64,000 bases of DNA, from assembly GCA_963796675.1 (NCBI GenBank), contig CAWCMS010000005.1:558001-622000 (forward strand), written 5' to 3'. Below the pieces are notes generated by a model, which searched no databases, was not told the DNA's origin, and worked only from the letters and a program-made list of their open reading frames with translations. Of the stretch, positions 8,688 through 16,560 are shown in pieces; position 1 is the stretch's first letter, and each line of letters begins with the position of its first letter. This DNA comes from CAWCDJ01 sp963796675. Lineage in GTDB: Bacteria > Acidobacteriota > Terriglobia > Bryobacterales > Bryobacteraceae. The translations under genes were made by a program, and so were the position numbers.

Positions 8688-9545
8688 CTATGCGAATTCG
8701 GGTCCGGCAATACTGAACTGCATGCCAGGAACTCCGAACGTCGAGATCTTGCCGCGGCACATCCGCAGAAACGGTCGTTCGATCGAGAATCCAGCGGAAT
8801 TCAGCCAGGAGGCCCATTCGGATGCGGCTCCCGGTATATCCAAGGCGAACATTTGCCCTTGGTGTTGGCTCACGCAATGCGAAACCAGTTCCCGCGCGAC
8901 GGCCGGGCTATCGGCGACGATCGGTCCTATGTAGTTGTACAGATGGCCAGGACGCCCGAAGCAATAGCCGCGGACGGCCGTGCCGTCACTCACCAGCCAG
9001 GCAAACCCCGGCGCGCGCCGATAGAACGAGCCGAGCAGCGCCCCCCGATCGCCGCCGAAGACTTCGCGATCCAGTTCGTAGATCCGGGCCAAGTCGACGG
9101 CGTCAAGGGGCCGTGTCACTCCTCCAAGCGAAGGGGCTAGCTGCGGGACTCCTCGCAGGCGAAGCAGCTCCGACTCCGGGCGGAAATCATGTCGCCGGTA
9201 TAGGGGTTCTCCCAGCGGCGTGGCGTCCAGCCGAATCGAAGATTCTTTCTCCAGAGCGGCTAGCGCCGCATCCATCAACTGTGAACCGACGCCCAAACCG
9301 CGGTGAGCCGGATCCACCAGCATCATGGCGATCCAGGCGAACGCGGCGTAGCGCAAAAACGCGACGCTGCCGATTACTTCGGAATCGAATTCCGCCAACC
9401 TGCCGCCTCCGCCTTCGAGTTCGAGAAAACAGCGCCAGTCGTCCTCCATTTGATTCCAGCCGGCGGCACGGCACAGGCGTAGTCCGGCGGGTACATCGTC
9501 GGGCGTCATGGCGCGCAGGGTCAGGCGGTTGGATGCAGCTCGCAT
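8688..9545 (-). CDS. GNAT family N-acetyltransferase with second C-terminal acetyltransferase domain
   Basis: Acetyl-CoA-dependent N-acetyltransferase (285 aa). The N-terminal GNAT fold has the acetyl-CoA loop in MMLVDPAHRGLGVGSQLMDAAL (key residues R, G, G, G), followed by PLGEPLYRRHDF, the usual GNAT C-terminal strand. The remaining 150 residues look like the degenerate second GNAT domain (Acetyltransf_18 type) seen in tandem-GNAT proteins, with REVFGGDRGALL and YIGPIVADSP. The ATG at 9545 follows the stop of a short remnant ORF by two bases, so it probably uses that gene's promoter. The acyl acceptor is unknown. Confidence 0.83.
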   Translation of the reverse strand: MRAASNRLTLRAMTPDDVPAGLRLCRAAGWNQMEDDWRCFLELEGGGGRLAEFDSEVIGSVAFLRYAAFAWIAMMLVDPAHRGLGVGSQLMDAALAALEKESSIRLDATPLGEPLYRRHDFRPESELLRLRGVPQLAPSLGGVTRPLDAVDLARIYELDREVFGGDRGALLGSFYRRAPGFAWLVSDGTAVRGYCFGRPGHLYNYIGPIVADSPAVARELVSHCVSQHQGQMFALDIPGAASEWASWLNSAGFSIERPFLRMCRGKISTFGVPGMQFSIAGPEFA

Positions 9546-9547
9546 TT

Positions 9548-9688
9548 CTAGGCACGCACGATCGACGGGTACACTCCCGACATCCAAATGGGACCGGCAG
9601 GCGTGATGTCCACCCGGCCGATTCCAGCCCGTAAGCCGGCGCCCGATAGCCCGGCCGCGGAAAGCAGAAGCCAAATGAGGGTTCTCAT
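9548..9688 (-). pseudogene. 46-codon remnant: signal peptide and N-terminus of a neutral-ceramidase-like secreted protein
   Basis: A short minus-strand frame begins MRTLIWLLLSAAGLSGAG, a good signal peptide, and continues GIGRVDITPAGPIWMSG. I recognise this as the mature N-terminus of neutral/alkaline non-lysosomal ceramidase-like proteins, which share a G-x-x-x-(V/I)-D-I-T-P motif. A TAG then stops it after 46 codons, and the next gene's ATG follows two bases later. The remaining 400-700 codons of such a protein are missing. I read it as the stub of a deleted gene whose promoter now serves the acetyltransferase operon. A genuine small secreted protein is the alternative. Confidence 0.45.
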
Positions 9689-9740
9689 CGTCGCTCTGTT
9701 GCGTATAAGTTTATATCGTACTTAGCAGAAAGGAGGACTC

Positions 9741-9869
9741 ATGTCTAGCGCGGAGAACAAACAGATGAAAAGGTGGCAGGTGTGGACTTCATTCCTCAAA
9801 GTGATTCCGATGGGCTTCGCCGAGTGGTCGCAGGCATTAGCGGAAAATGGCCGGCCGCGCGTACTATGA
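9741..9869 (+). CDS. Hypothetical 42-aa protein with strong ribosome binding site
   Basis: A short open frame preceded by AAAGGAGG ending 4 bases before its ATG, one of the best ribosome sites in the window. The 42-residue product begins MSSAENKQMKRWQVW and contains a moderately hydrophobic TSFLKVIPMGFAEW. No family is recognised. It stops four bases before the likely ATG of the DUF2007 gene, which has no ribosome site of its own. The frame may therefore encode a real small protein, or act as a leader peptide that couples translation into the next gene. Confidence 0.5.
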   Translation: MSSAENKQMKRWQVWTSFLKVIPMGFAEWSQALAENGRPRVL

Positions 9870-9873
9870 AATC

Positions 9874-10101
9874 ATGGCTTACGCGAATCTGGTGGTGGTT
9901 CACGAATGCGGGTCCGAGATCGAAGCTGAACTTGCCAAGGGCGCACTCCAGGCCGCGGGCATCGATGCCATGATCCAGGGGGATACGGCCGGACGCCAAC
10001 GGGACCACCTCGCCTGGTCGGGCGCCGGCTTCAAACTTCTGGTACGTGAAGAGGACGCCGCCGACGCCCGCGAAGTCCTGGAAGCGCCGCCGGCGGAATA
10101 G
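9874..10101 (+). CDS. DUF2007 domain protein (putative signal-transducing/PII-like fold)
   Basis: A 75-aa protein covering almost exactly one DUF2007 domain, beginning MAYANLVVVHECGSEIEAEL and ending LVREEDAADAREVLEAPP. The domain has a ferredoxin-like fold and no established biochemical role; 'signal transducing' is its database label only. I chose ATG 9874 because the family usually begins at the VVVHE strand. ATG 9847 is possible and would overlap the preceding 42-aa frame. It lacks its own ribosome site and is probably coupled to that frame. A convergent SDR gene ends 32 bases downstream. Confidence 0.75.
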   Translation: MAYANLVVVHECGSEIEAELAKGALQAAGIDAMIQGDTAGRQRDHLAWSGAGFKLLVREEDAADAREVLEAPPAE

Positions 10102-10132
10102 CCGCTCCGCCCACAGCTAACCCGGCTCTCTG

Positions 10133-10873
10133 CTAGGCGTTGGTGCCACCGTCCACGGTCAAACTCGCGCCCGTAATGTACGATGCCTCCGGGCTCGCGA
10201 TAAATGCCACCAACGCGGCAACGTCTTCCACATGCCCGTAGCGGTCGAGTGCCGTAGCAGCCTTTTGAGGCGCCGCCCAATCGCTCGCGGCCGGATTCAA
10301 GTCCGTATCGATCGGACCCGGCTGAATATTGTTCACCGTGATGGCGCGGTTGCCAACTTCTCTCGATAGCCCCTGCGTGAACATTTTGATCGCTCCCTTG
10401 GTGGCCGAGTACGGTACCAGACCGGGCGTCATCATGCGCTCCCCGACACAGGAGCCGATATTGATAATGCGCCCACCTTCTTTCATGTGTTTCAAGGCGG
10501 CTTGGGTGGCGACGAAGGTGCCGCGGACGTTGATGTCGATCACGCGGTCGAGTTCCTCCAGCGTGGTCTCCTCAAACGATTTTGGAATGGCCGTGCCGGC
10601 ATTGTTCACCAGGACGTCCAGTTGGCCGAGAGTGGCAACCGCCTGTTCCACCGCGGCTTTGACGGCAGAGGCATCCGCGGCGTCCGCGCGAATCGCGATC
10701 GCCCGCCTGCCGAGTCCTTCCATTTCTTTGACGACCGATTCGGCCGCGTCCGTGCCCCTGGCGTAGGTGATCGCAACATTGGCCCCGTCAGCGGCCAGGC
10801 GTTTCGCAATTGCGGCGCCTATGCCGCGGGATCCGCCCGTGACGAGCGCGACTTTGTTGGTGAGGGTAGGCAT
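10133..10873 (-). CDS. SDR family oxidoreductase, FabG-like
   Basis: Classical short-chain dehydrogenase/reductase of typical length (246 aa). The cofactor loop is TGGSRGIGAAIA, the structural motif is NNAG, and the catalytic set is S in GSCVGERM with YSATK. NADPH use is suggested by the basic residue in TGGSRGIG; substrates may be 3-oxoacyl groups or sugars. The C-terminus ASYITGASLTVDGGT is the usual one for FabG relatives. An AAAGGAGC ribosome site precedes the ATG. It is a single-gene unit here, so it is more likely an accessory reductase than the housekeeping fatty-acid FabG. Confidence 0.88.
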   Translation of the reverse strand: MPTLTNKVALVTGGSRGIGAAIAKRLAADGANVAITYARGTDAAESVVKEMEGLGRRAIAIRADAADASAVKAAVEQAVATLGQLDVLVNNAGTAIPKSFEETTLEELDRVIDINVRGTFVATQAALKHMKEGGRIINIGSCVGERMMTPGLVPYSATKGAIKMFTQGLSREVGNRAITVNNIQPGPIDTDLNPAASDWAAPQKAATALDRYGHVEDVAALVAFIASPEASYITGASLTVDGGTNA

Positions 10874-11052
10874 CCAAGCTCCTTTGGTCCTTTCTGTGAG
10901 TGAGGTCCGGCTTTGCTACCGCCGGCTAACCGGAACGATTATTGGATGGGACTCCCTGCCCGGGAGTTGTGCATTTTGGGAATACGGGCGATCGCGTCTG
11001 TTCGATATCGCTCGTGCGGAAAGAGGCCACTTGATCCGCTGGGGGAGTTGAC

Positions 11053-12147
11053 TTACCGCCGACCGCGGGTCGCGTCCCGCGGCAAGCGAGTGTCAACGAT
11101 CGTGAAGCGTTGGTCGCCGGCCTCATTGGCGACATAGAGTTTGGACGAGCCCGGTTCCACCGCGAGTGCATACGGGGCCTTGCCAGCAGTCAAAGTCGCG
11201 GCCGGCTTCCTTCGCTCCGCATCGATCACGGTGACCGTGCCGCTGAAGGTGTTGGCGACGTAAACCAGACCGCGCTGCGCATCGACGGCCAGAGCCTGCG
11301 GATGGACTCCGGCCGGCACGGTCGCGACGCTGCGCCCCGTCTCGCCATCGAGAATCGTCACGCTGCCGCCGGCATAATTCGCCACGTAGACGGCGTGGGT
11401 GCGTGGATCGATTGCCACGGCGCAGGGCGTACGCCCGGCCGGAAGGACGGAAGACGATGCGCCATGCAGCGCGATCACGTCGCCGGTCCCCATTCTGGCC
11501 ACGTAGAGCGTGTGCGTTGCCTCATCGAGGGCCATCCCCCACGCGTGCCGGCCGGCGTTCTGTTTGCGGAGCGTGCGGCCGGCTCCCTCGAGGAGCGTAA
11601 GAGTCCCACCTTCATAGCCGAGCAGATACGCGGTGTTCGCCGCAGCGTCGATGGCGATGAGGTCCGCCGAGCCGGTAAGCAATTGGGTCACGCCGCGGGT
11701 GGCAACATCCAGAACCGTCGTGCGGTTGCTGAAGGTGTGCGAGACGTACACCAAGCCGGCGCGCGGATTCGCGGCGATCGAGTAGGGATGCGCTCCCACC
11801 GCTACGGTAGCCAAGACCTTGTCGGAGATCCCATCGATGATGGAGACGGTTCCGTCTCCGGCATTGGCCACGTAGGCCTGGCCCGATACGGAATCGACCG
11901 CGATCGACACCGGCGCGCTACCCACCGGGACGGAGCGTACTGTCTGGCCGGCAGTATCGATCACGCTGACTGTGGCATGGGCCTGGTCCACAGCGTAGAC
12001 CTTTCGATTTGCCGGATTGAAGACGATGCCCCGCGGATTGATCAGTCCGCTGGCCGGGCCCGGGGCCGTGGTTTGCGCCGCCGCCAGACCAATCGAGAGC
12101 AGCAATGCCACCAGTGGTGGCCCAAGCTTTCTGCGCCGTAGGAACAT
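11053..12147 (-). CDS. Secreted YVTN-family beta-propeller repeat protein
   Basis: Exported protein of 364 aa. The signal peptide MFLRRRKLGPPLVALLLS ends near AAAQ. The rest is a run of about seven 40-residue repeats of the form VYVAN-x-(10)-ID-x-(3)-G-x-(5)-V-x-(2)-G-x-(2)-P, as in YVTN/NHL-type seven-bladed propellers. Such proteins act as extracellular scaffolds or binders; no catalytic residues are evident. The ATG at 12147 sits inside a tandemly repeated start region, and a second in-frame ATG at 12228 in the other repeat copy would add 27 residues. The gene is divergent from the ThuA-domain pair. Confidence 0.85.
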   Translation of the reverse strand: MFLRRRKLGPPLVALLLSIGLAAAQTTAPGPASGLINPRGIVFNPANRKVYAVDQAHATVSVIDTAGQTVRSVPVGSAPVSIAVDSVSGQAYVANAGDGTVSIIDGISDKVLATVAVGAHPYSIAANPRAGLVYVSHTFSNRTTVLDVATRGVTQLLTGSADLIAIDAAANTAYLLGYEGGTLTLLEGAGRTLRKQNAGRHAWGMALDEATHTLYVARMGTGDVIALHGASSSVLPAGRTPCAVAIDPRTHAVYVANYAGGSVTILDGETGRSVATVPAGVHPQALAVDAQRGLVYVANTFSGTVTVIDAERRKPAATLTAGKAPYALAVEPGSSKLYVANEAGDQRFTIVDTRLPRDATRGRR

Positions 12148-12271
12148 GAGACCATTCGCTCTTGATCCAACAGAATATCCCCTGGCGCATCCGGATTGCA
12201 CGACGGACGTTCTACGCCGGAGAAACATGCGACAATTCGCTCTTGATCCAACAGAATATTTCCTGGCACAC
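12129..12271. repeat. 81-base tandem duplication of a divergent gene-start region
   Basis: About 62 bases starting at 12129 recur 81 bases later at 12210, with roughly 10 differences. The core CGCTCTTGATCCAACAGAAT is identical in both copies. Each copy carries a minus-strand ATG (12147 and 12228) for the beta-propeller gene and a plus-strand TTG (12162 and 12243) for the ThuA gene. Because 81 is a multiple of three, both genes stay in frame through the duplication. Confidence 0.8.
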
Positions 12272-13031
12272 GCGGACGATCGCGGTGGTCGCAGCGCTGA
12301 TTCTGTTACCGGCGGCGGGTTTGTGCCAGGAGGTCCCACCGCAATTCGCGGTGCTGGCGATTGCGGAAAAGGGCGGCCTGCATCAACCGTTCGTCGACGC
12401 GGCCAAGGTATGGCTGGCGAGAGAGGCACGCGCCGATGGCTTTACCATCGACTACATTGAAGACACCAGCCGCATCGACGATGCGACTGCTTTCGAAATA
12501 TCGCCTGTTCCTGCAGTTGAATTATCCGCCGTACCGCTGGGAGCCCGCGGCGATGGCCGCATTCCGCAAATATATCGAGGAAGGCCGGGGCGGATGGATC
12601 GGCTTTCATCACGCCACGCTTCTGGGCGAGTTCGACGGCTATCCGATGTGGCCGTGGTTTTCCGAGTTCATGGGCGGCATTCGCTTCGCCAGCTATATCC
12701 CGACATTCGCCACCGGTACGGTGAAGGTTGAGGTCCCCGGGCACCCGGCGATGCGGGGCGTGGATAGCAGCTTCCGCATCGAGAACGAGGAATGGTACAC
12801 CTACGACCGATCGCCGCGGCCCAATGTGCGCGTGCTGGCGAGCGTCGAGGAGAAGAGCTACGTGCCCGCCCAGTTCCATCCGGATGGGAGACCACCCGGT
12901 GATCTGGAGCAACGAGCGGATGAAGGCCCGCAACGTGTATATCCAGATGGGGCATCATGGCGAACTGTTTCAGAACCCCGACTTCGCGCAGGATCGTGCA
13001 CAACTCGATTCTCTGGGCGGCAGGCAAATGA
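12243..13031 (+). pseudogene. ThuA-like (trehalose-utilisation) domain protein, secreted, frameshifted
   Basis: Decayed or mis-assembled gene for an exported ThuA-domain protein, a glutamine-amidotransferase-like fold linked to sugar use. A signal peptide (TIAVVAALILLPAAGLCQ) precedes FAVLAIAEKGGLHQPF. The conserved segments then jump frames: YRLFLQLNYPPYRW and GWIGFHHATL in the second frame, HPVIWSNERMKARN and QMGHHGELF in the third, and VHNSILWAAGK before a TGA at 13029-13031. Frameshifts fall near 12498, 12885 and 12985. No premature stop codon is needed to explain the break. The start is uncertain: TTG 12243 lies in the duplicated region. Its TGA overlaps the next gene's ATG as ATGA. Confidence 0.75.
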
Positions 13032-13790
13032 CGCGCGGGCGATTTTTGGCTGCCCTGGCGGCCGGGCTGCTGGTGTTGCCGGCGACGCCGGGCCAACCGA
13101 AGCCGATCCGCGTACTGGCATTTTGGTCAGCGAATGTGGAGGGCGATCATGTGGAGTTCGCCCGCGAAGCGCTGGAATTCTATCGCCACACCGCGGCGGC
13201 GCACGGAATCCGGTTTGAGGACACCACTAACTGGGACGACTTGAATGCCGGAGCGCCTGGAGGGCGTGGGGGTGGTGTTATGGCTCAACGATTTCGCCCA
13301 CACCGCGAGCCAGCGCCAGGCGTTCGAGAGTTATATGGAAAAAGGCGGAGGCTGGATGGGGTTTCACGTCGCCGCTTATAACGACAGCGGCACTCACTGG
13401 CCGTGGTTCGTGAACTTTCTGGGCGGCGCCGTGTTCTACGGCAATAACTGGCCTCCGCTACCGGCATGGCTGCGGGTGGACGATGCGGTCGCACCCCGCG
13501 ACCCGGCATCTGCCGAAGCGCTTCCTGTCTCCGGATAACGAGTGGTATAGCTGGCGGCCGAGTCCGCGCGCCAACCGGGAGGTGAAGGTTCTGTTGACCC
13601 TGGAGCCCGCGCAATTTCCCATTAGGCCTGAAGGACACGATCGCGGGCGGCGACGTGCCGGTCGTTGTGGACCAATACGAAATACCGGATGATTTACTTC
13701 AATATGGGGCATGGGGACAAGATCCTTACCGACGCCCGGCAAAATCGGATGTTCGAGGACGCTCTGCTCTGGCTTGCGCGGCGGCACTGA
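13028..13790 (+). pseudogene. Second ThuA-like domain protein, secreted, frameshifted
   Basis: Tandem partner of the preceding gene. It starts at an ATG overlapping that gene's stop (ATGA), with a signal peptide MTRGRFLAALAAGLLVLPAT and the ThuA opening IRVLAFWSANVEGDHVEFA. Conserved pieces then lie in different frames: RLEGVGVVLWLNDF and GGGWMGFHVAAYN, then LSPDNEWYSWRPSPR, then DVPVV, then TKYRMIYFNMGHGDK and MFEDALLWLARRH before the stop. Shifts are near 13249, 13485, 13622 and 13667. All ThuA landmarks survive, so decay is recent or the indels are sequence errors. It converges on the GDP-mannose dehydratase gene with 15 bases between. Confidence 0.75.
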
Positions 13791-13805
13791 GGGGACTCAG
13801 CCGTG

Positions 13806-14810
13806 TTACACAGAGGATCTTGCGATCTTCTGCCCGATCCCATGCAACTTACAATCGGCTTCCATCATTAACGCGGCCAGGTCGCGAAACGTCGTCCTGG
13901 GTGTCCAGCCCAACACCTCTCGAGCATGAGACGGATCTCCGACGAGCAAATCCACTTCCGCCGGGCGATGAAGTTCCGGAGCGACTACCACGTGCTCTTC
14001 GTAGTCGAGACCGACCGAGCTAAATGCAACTTCGCAGAACTCTCGAACCGAATGAGTTTCGCCGGTCGATATGACATAGTCGTCCGGAACGTCCTGCTGC
14101 AGCATCCGCCACATGGCTTCGACATACTCGGGGGCATAACCCCAGTCGCGGCGGGCGTCCAGATTCCCCAGACGGAGCGTCGTCGCCTTGCCGGCGGCGA
14201 TGGCGGCCGCACCGGACGTGATCTTGCGGGTTACGAATTCAAACCCACGGCGGGGCGATTCGTGATTGAAGAGAATTCCGCTCGAAGCGTGGAGCCCGTA
14301 GGCCTCGCGATAATTTCGGGTCAGATCGAACCCGGCGACCTTACTGATTCCGTAGGGCGACCGTGGATGGAAGCGGGTGGTCTCGGTCTGCGGCGTCTGC
14401 GTCACCTTCCCGAACATCTCGCTCGAGCCGGCGAAATAGAAGCGGCAGTGCGGAGCGGCTTCCGCCACCGCGGCCAGCATGTAATGAACGCCGTTGATGT
14501 TGGTATTCAGGGTCGAGAACGCGTCGTCGAAGGAGTAGCTGACAAAACTCTGCGCGGCCAGGTGGTAACACTCGTCCGGCTCCACGCTACGGACGATGCG
14601 GTGGAGGCTGGGGTAGCTTTCCATCGACCCGGCGTGCAGCACAAGCCGCTGCCGAATTCCGGAAATTCGCCCAAGGTGATGTTGCGGATCCTCGAGCGCC
14701 ACGCGGCGGACGACGCCGTGCACCTCGTAATCCTTCGCAAGCAGCAAGTCGGCCAGATAGGATCCGTCCTGCCCGGTAATCCCCGTGATCAGCGCTTTAC
14801 GACGACCCAT
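13806..14810 (-). CDS. gmd: GDP-mannose 4,6-dehydratase
   Basis: Converts GDP-D-mannose to GDP-4-keto-6-deoxy-D-mannose, the entry point to GDP-fucose, GDP-rhamnose and related 6-deoxy sugars (334 aa, full length). Family motifs are ALITGITGQDGSYLADLL, LGDM-region equivalent LHAGSMESYPS, GSSEMFGKV, the catalytic tyrosine and lysine in SPYGISKVAG, and GILFNHESPRRG, almost diagnostic of GMD. No reductase or epimerase that would finish GDP-fucose or GDP-rhamnose is adjacent. It is followed on the same strand by nothing and preceded by a glycosyltransferase and a PEP-CTERM gene. It likely feeds the neighbouring polysaccharide locus. Confidence 0.92.
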   Translation of the reverse strand: MGRRKALITGITGQDGSYLADLLLAKDYEVHGVVRRVALEDPQHHLGRISGIRQRLVLHAGSMESYPSLHRIVRSVEPDECYHLAAQSFVSYSFDDAFSTLNTNINGVHYMLAAVAEAAPHCRFYFAGSSEMFGKVTQTPQTETTRFHPRSPYGISKVAGFDLTRNYREAYGLHASSGILFNHESPRRGFEFVTRKITSGAAAIAAGKATTLRLGNLDARRDWGYAPEYVEAMWRMLQQDVPDDYVISTGETHSVREFCEVAFSSVGLDYEEHVVVAPELHRPAEVDLLVGDPSHAREVLGWTPRTTFRDLAALMMEADCKLHGIGQKIARSSV

Positions 14811-14849
14811 AATTTGATTCCACTCTCAGAGTTTATATTGAAGCGGCGG

Positions 14850-15830
14850 CTAGGCCGGAACCTGTGCTTCCTCATTGTATTTCGCATAACCCGGGCCGCG
14901 GAACCCGCCTTCAAACAGCGGCCACAGGTCATGGTCCGAAACTTTGCGGCGCGCCTGCACCTCAGATCGACGCCGGAGCGTGTCCGGAAAGTTTCCGACA
15001 TTCCACGCCAGTGCCTTCATCTTCGCACGCCGGGGGGCGCGCACGAAGGCGTCGGCGCCAGCGCCGAAAACGTAGGGCACGACATAGCGCAGGATATTCC
15101 GGAACTCGTAATTGATCAGAACGGAACGCAGGCGGTTGCGATAGAGGAAGTAAGTCATCCGCGCATTACCGCTCAGGGTTCCGTGGACGTTGTGTTCGGC
15201 AAGGGCGTCCGGATTGTATTCAAAGCGGTAGCCCATCAGGTTCGCCCGCCATCCGAAGTCGCAGTCTTCATGGATCACGAACATGGCTTCGTCGAAAGCG
15301 CCGATTGCCTCGGCCGCCGCACGCCGGATCATCACGGCCGAGGTACCGGCCCACAGGCATCGCCGCGGTTCGGAATGAGAATGGCGGGGGGCTCCGACGC
15401 CGATGTCCCAAGCGATGCCGTAGCGGTTCATGGCGCCGTAAGCGGCATTCACGACCTGGGGCCGCGACGCGTAGACCAGCTTGCCGCAGGCGATATCCAC
15501 ACCGCGTTCGATCATGAATCGCTGCTGCCGTTCGGCCCAACCCGGCGCCAGGCGCACATCGCTATCGACCAGGACGATCCAGTCGGACTTCGCCCGGGCG
15601 ATGCCGATATTGCGGCTTGCCGCAGGCCCGGAGTCACGGTCTTTCACGATGACGTTGGCTTCCGGAAACGCGGATCTTATAAATTCGGGAGTTCCGTCAG
15701 AGGAAAGGCCGTCGACAACCGTCAGGGTGAATTTCGGAATTCCCTGCTGGTAGATAGCTTCCAGTGTCGGCTCGATAATCGCTCGATTATTCCGGGTACA
15801 GACGACGAAGTCGATTCCACCGGTGATCAT
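14850..15830 (-). CDS. Family 2 glycosyltransferase
   Basis: GT-A fold glycosyltransferase (326 aa). The nucleotide-sugar domain has IDFVVCTRNN, TVVDGLSSDGT, the metal-binding DSD in WIVLVDSDVRL and the later ED in HEDCDFGWRA. It ends with a short hydrophobic or basic tail and no membrane segments. The start ATG at 15830 overlaps the TGA of the PEP-CTERM gene (ATGA), so the two are translated together. It probably adds a sugar to a lipid-linked glycan or to the exported protein's glycan; the donor is unknown. GDP-mannose dehydratase lies directly downstream. Confidence 0.85.
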   Translation of the reverse strand: MITGGIDFVVCTRNNRAIIEPTLEAIYQQGIPKFTLTVVDGLSSDGTPEFIRSAFPEANVIVKDRDSGPAASRNIGIARAKSDWIVLVDSDVRLAPGWAERQQRFMIERGVDIACGKLVYASRPQVVNAAYGAMNRYGIAWDIGVGAPRHSHSEPRRCLWAGTSAVMIRRAAAEAIGAFDEAMFVIHEDCDFGWRANLMGYRFEYNPDALAEHNVHGTLSGNARMTYFLYRNRLRSVLINYEFRNILRYVVPYVFGAGADAFVRAPRRAKMKALAWNVGNFPDTLRRRSEVQARRKVSDHDLWPLFEGGFRGPGYAKYNEEAQVPA

Positions 15831-16423
15831 CGAACCCGGAAGCGGCGCCGGAATGCGAATCCCAAGAGCCCGGTGCAAAGAAGGAATGAGGCGGTGGCCG
15901 GCTCGGGTACGGGGGACCCAACCGGGACAATCTGATTTAAGGTCAGACTGAAGCCAATCAAGTCTTCGTTGATCACGCTACCGGAAGTAATCGAGAAGTC
16001 GAATACTAACGGCTTCAGCATGTCGTTCAGTGCGGGGTCGGTAATCGAAGTGATCGGAGCTGCCGTCGTGCCCACGAGAAAGTCGGCGCCGGAAACCACT
16101 CCATTCAAGCCATCGAAGGTCAGCAGGCCGGCTTCCGTAAATGCGGAGTTGAACGCCGCCAGGTAGCTGTTAGGGACCGAATTTCCGCCATCCGAAAGCG
16201 TGATCGTTCCGAGAAAGCCCGGATCGTAGACCGAGACCTGCCCGGCAGTCGAGCGGACGTCAAAAGCTTCCGTCGCGAATGTATGTGAATTCACAACCAG
16301 AGTCGCAGTCACGGCGCCGGCCGCAGGAACAAAGATTGGTCCCGCTACGGCAGACCCAGTAAGTGCGAGCGCCAGAAGTAGCGTTGAGAAAAGGCTACTC
16401 CCGCGCTTACTCAAAAACGGCAT
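15827..16423 (-). CDS. PEP-CTERM sorting domain protein
   Basis: Exported 198-aa protein. An N-terminal signal (SLFSTLLLALALTGSAVAG) is followed by a low-complexity beta-rich region of about 140 residues with no known domain. It ends with the tripartite exosortase signal: VPEP motif, hydrophobic helix ATASFLLCTGLLGFAF, and an arginine-rich tail RRRFRVR. Such proteins are processed by EpsH-type exosortase and displayed or released with exopolysaccharide. No exosortase gene is in this window. GGAGGGTG precedes the ATG at 16423. Its stop overlaps the glycosyltransferase start. It is divergent from the large polysaccharide operon. Confidence 0.85.
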   Translation of the reverse strand: MPFLSKRGSSLFSTLLLALALTGSAVAGPIFVPAAGAVTATLVVNSHTFATEAFDVRSTAGQVSVYDPGFLGTITLSDGGNSVPNSYLAAFNSAFTEAGLLTFDGLNGVVSGADFLVGTTAAPITSITDPALNDMLKPLVFDFSITSGSVINEDLIGFSLTLNQIVPVGSPVPEPATASFLLCTGLLGFAFRRRFRVR

Positions 16424-16535
16424 CGTACACCCTCCGATTTTGTTGATGCTAAACAATCGCAGCGACAATAGCAAGACCAAAGTAACTGGGCATGTACGGT
16501 AAGCCCGCTAACGTAGGACTGAAATGACTAAATTC

Positions 16536-16560
16536 GGTACCGATGTACTACACTGGTACC
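16536..16560. promoter_or_regulatory. Paired GGTACC palindromes upstream of polysaccharide operon
   Basis: Two perfect GGTACC hexamers at 16536-16541 and 16555-16560, centred 19 bases apart and ending at the -35 box of the predicted operon promoter. Two-turn spacing of palindromic half-sites next to a promoter fits a regulator binding site, but no regulator gene is adjacent. Inference only. Confidence 0.35.

Noticed and set aside
13926..15935. A 669-codon plus-strand open frame
   Set aside because: Antisense to GDP-mannose dehydratase and the glycosyltransferase; no recognisable domain or ribosome site.
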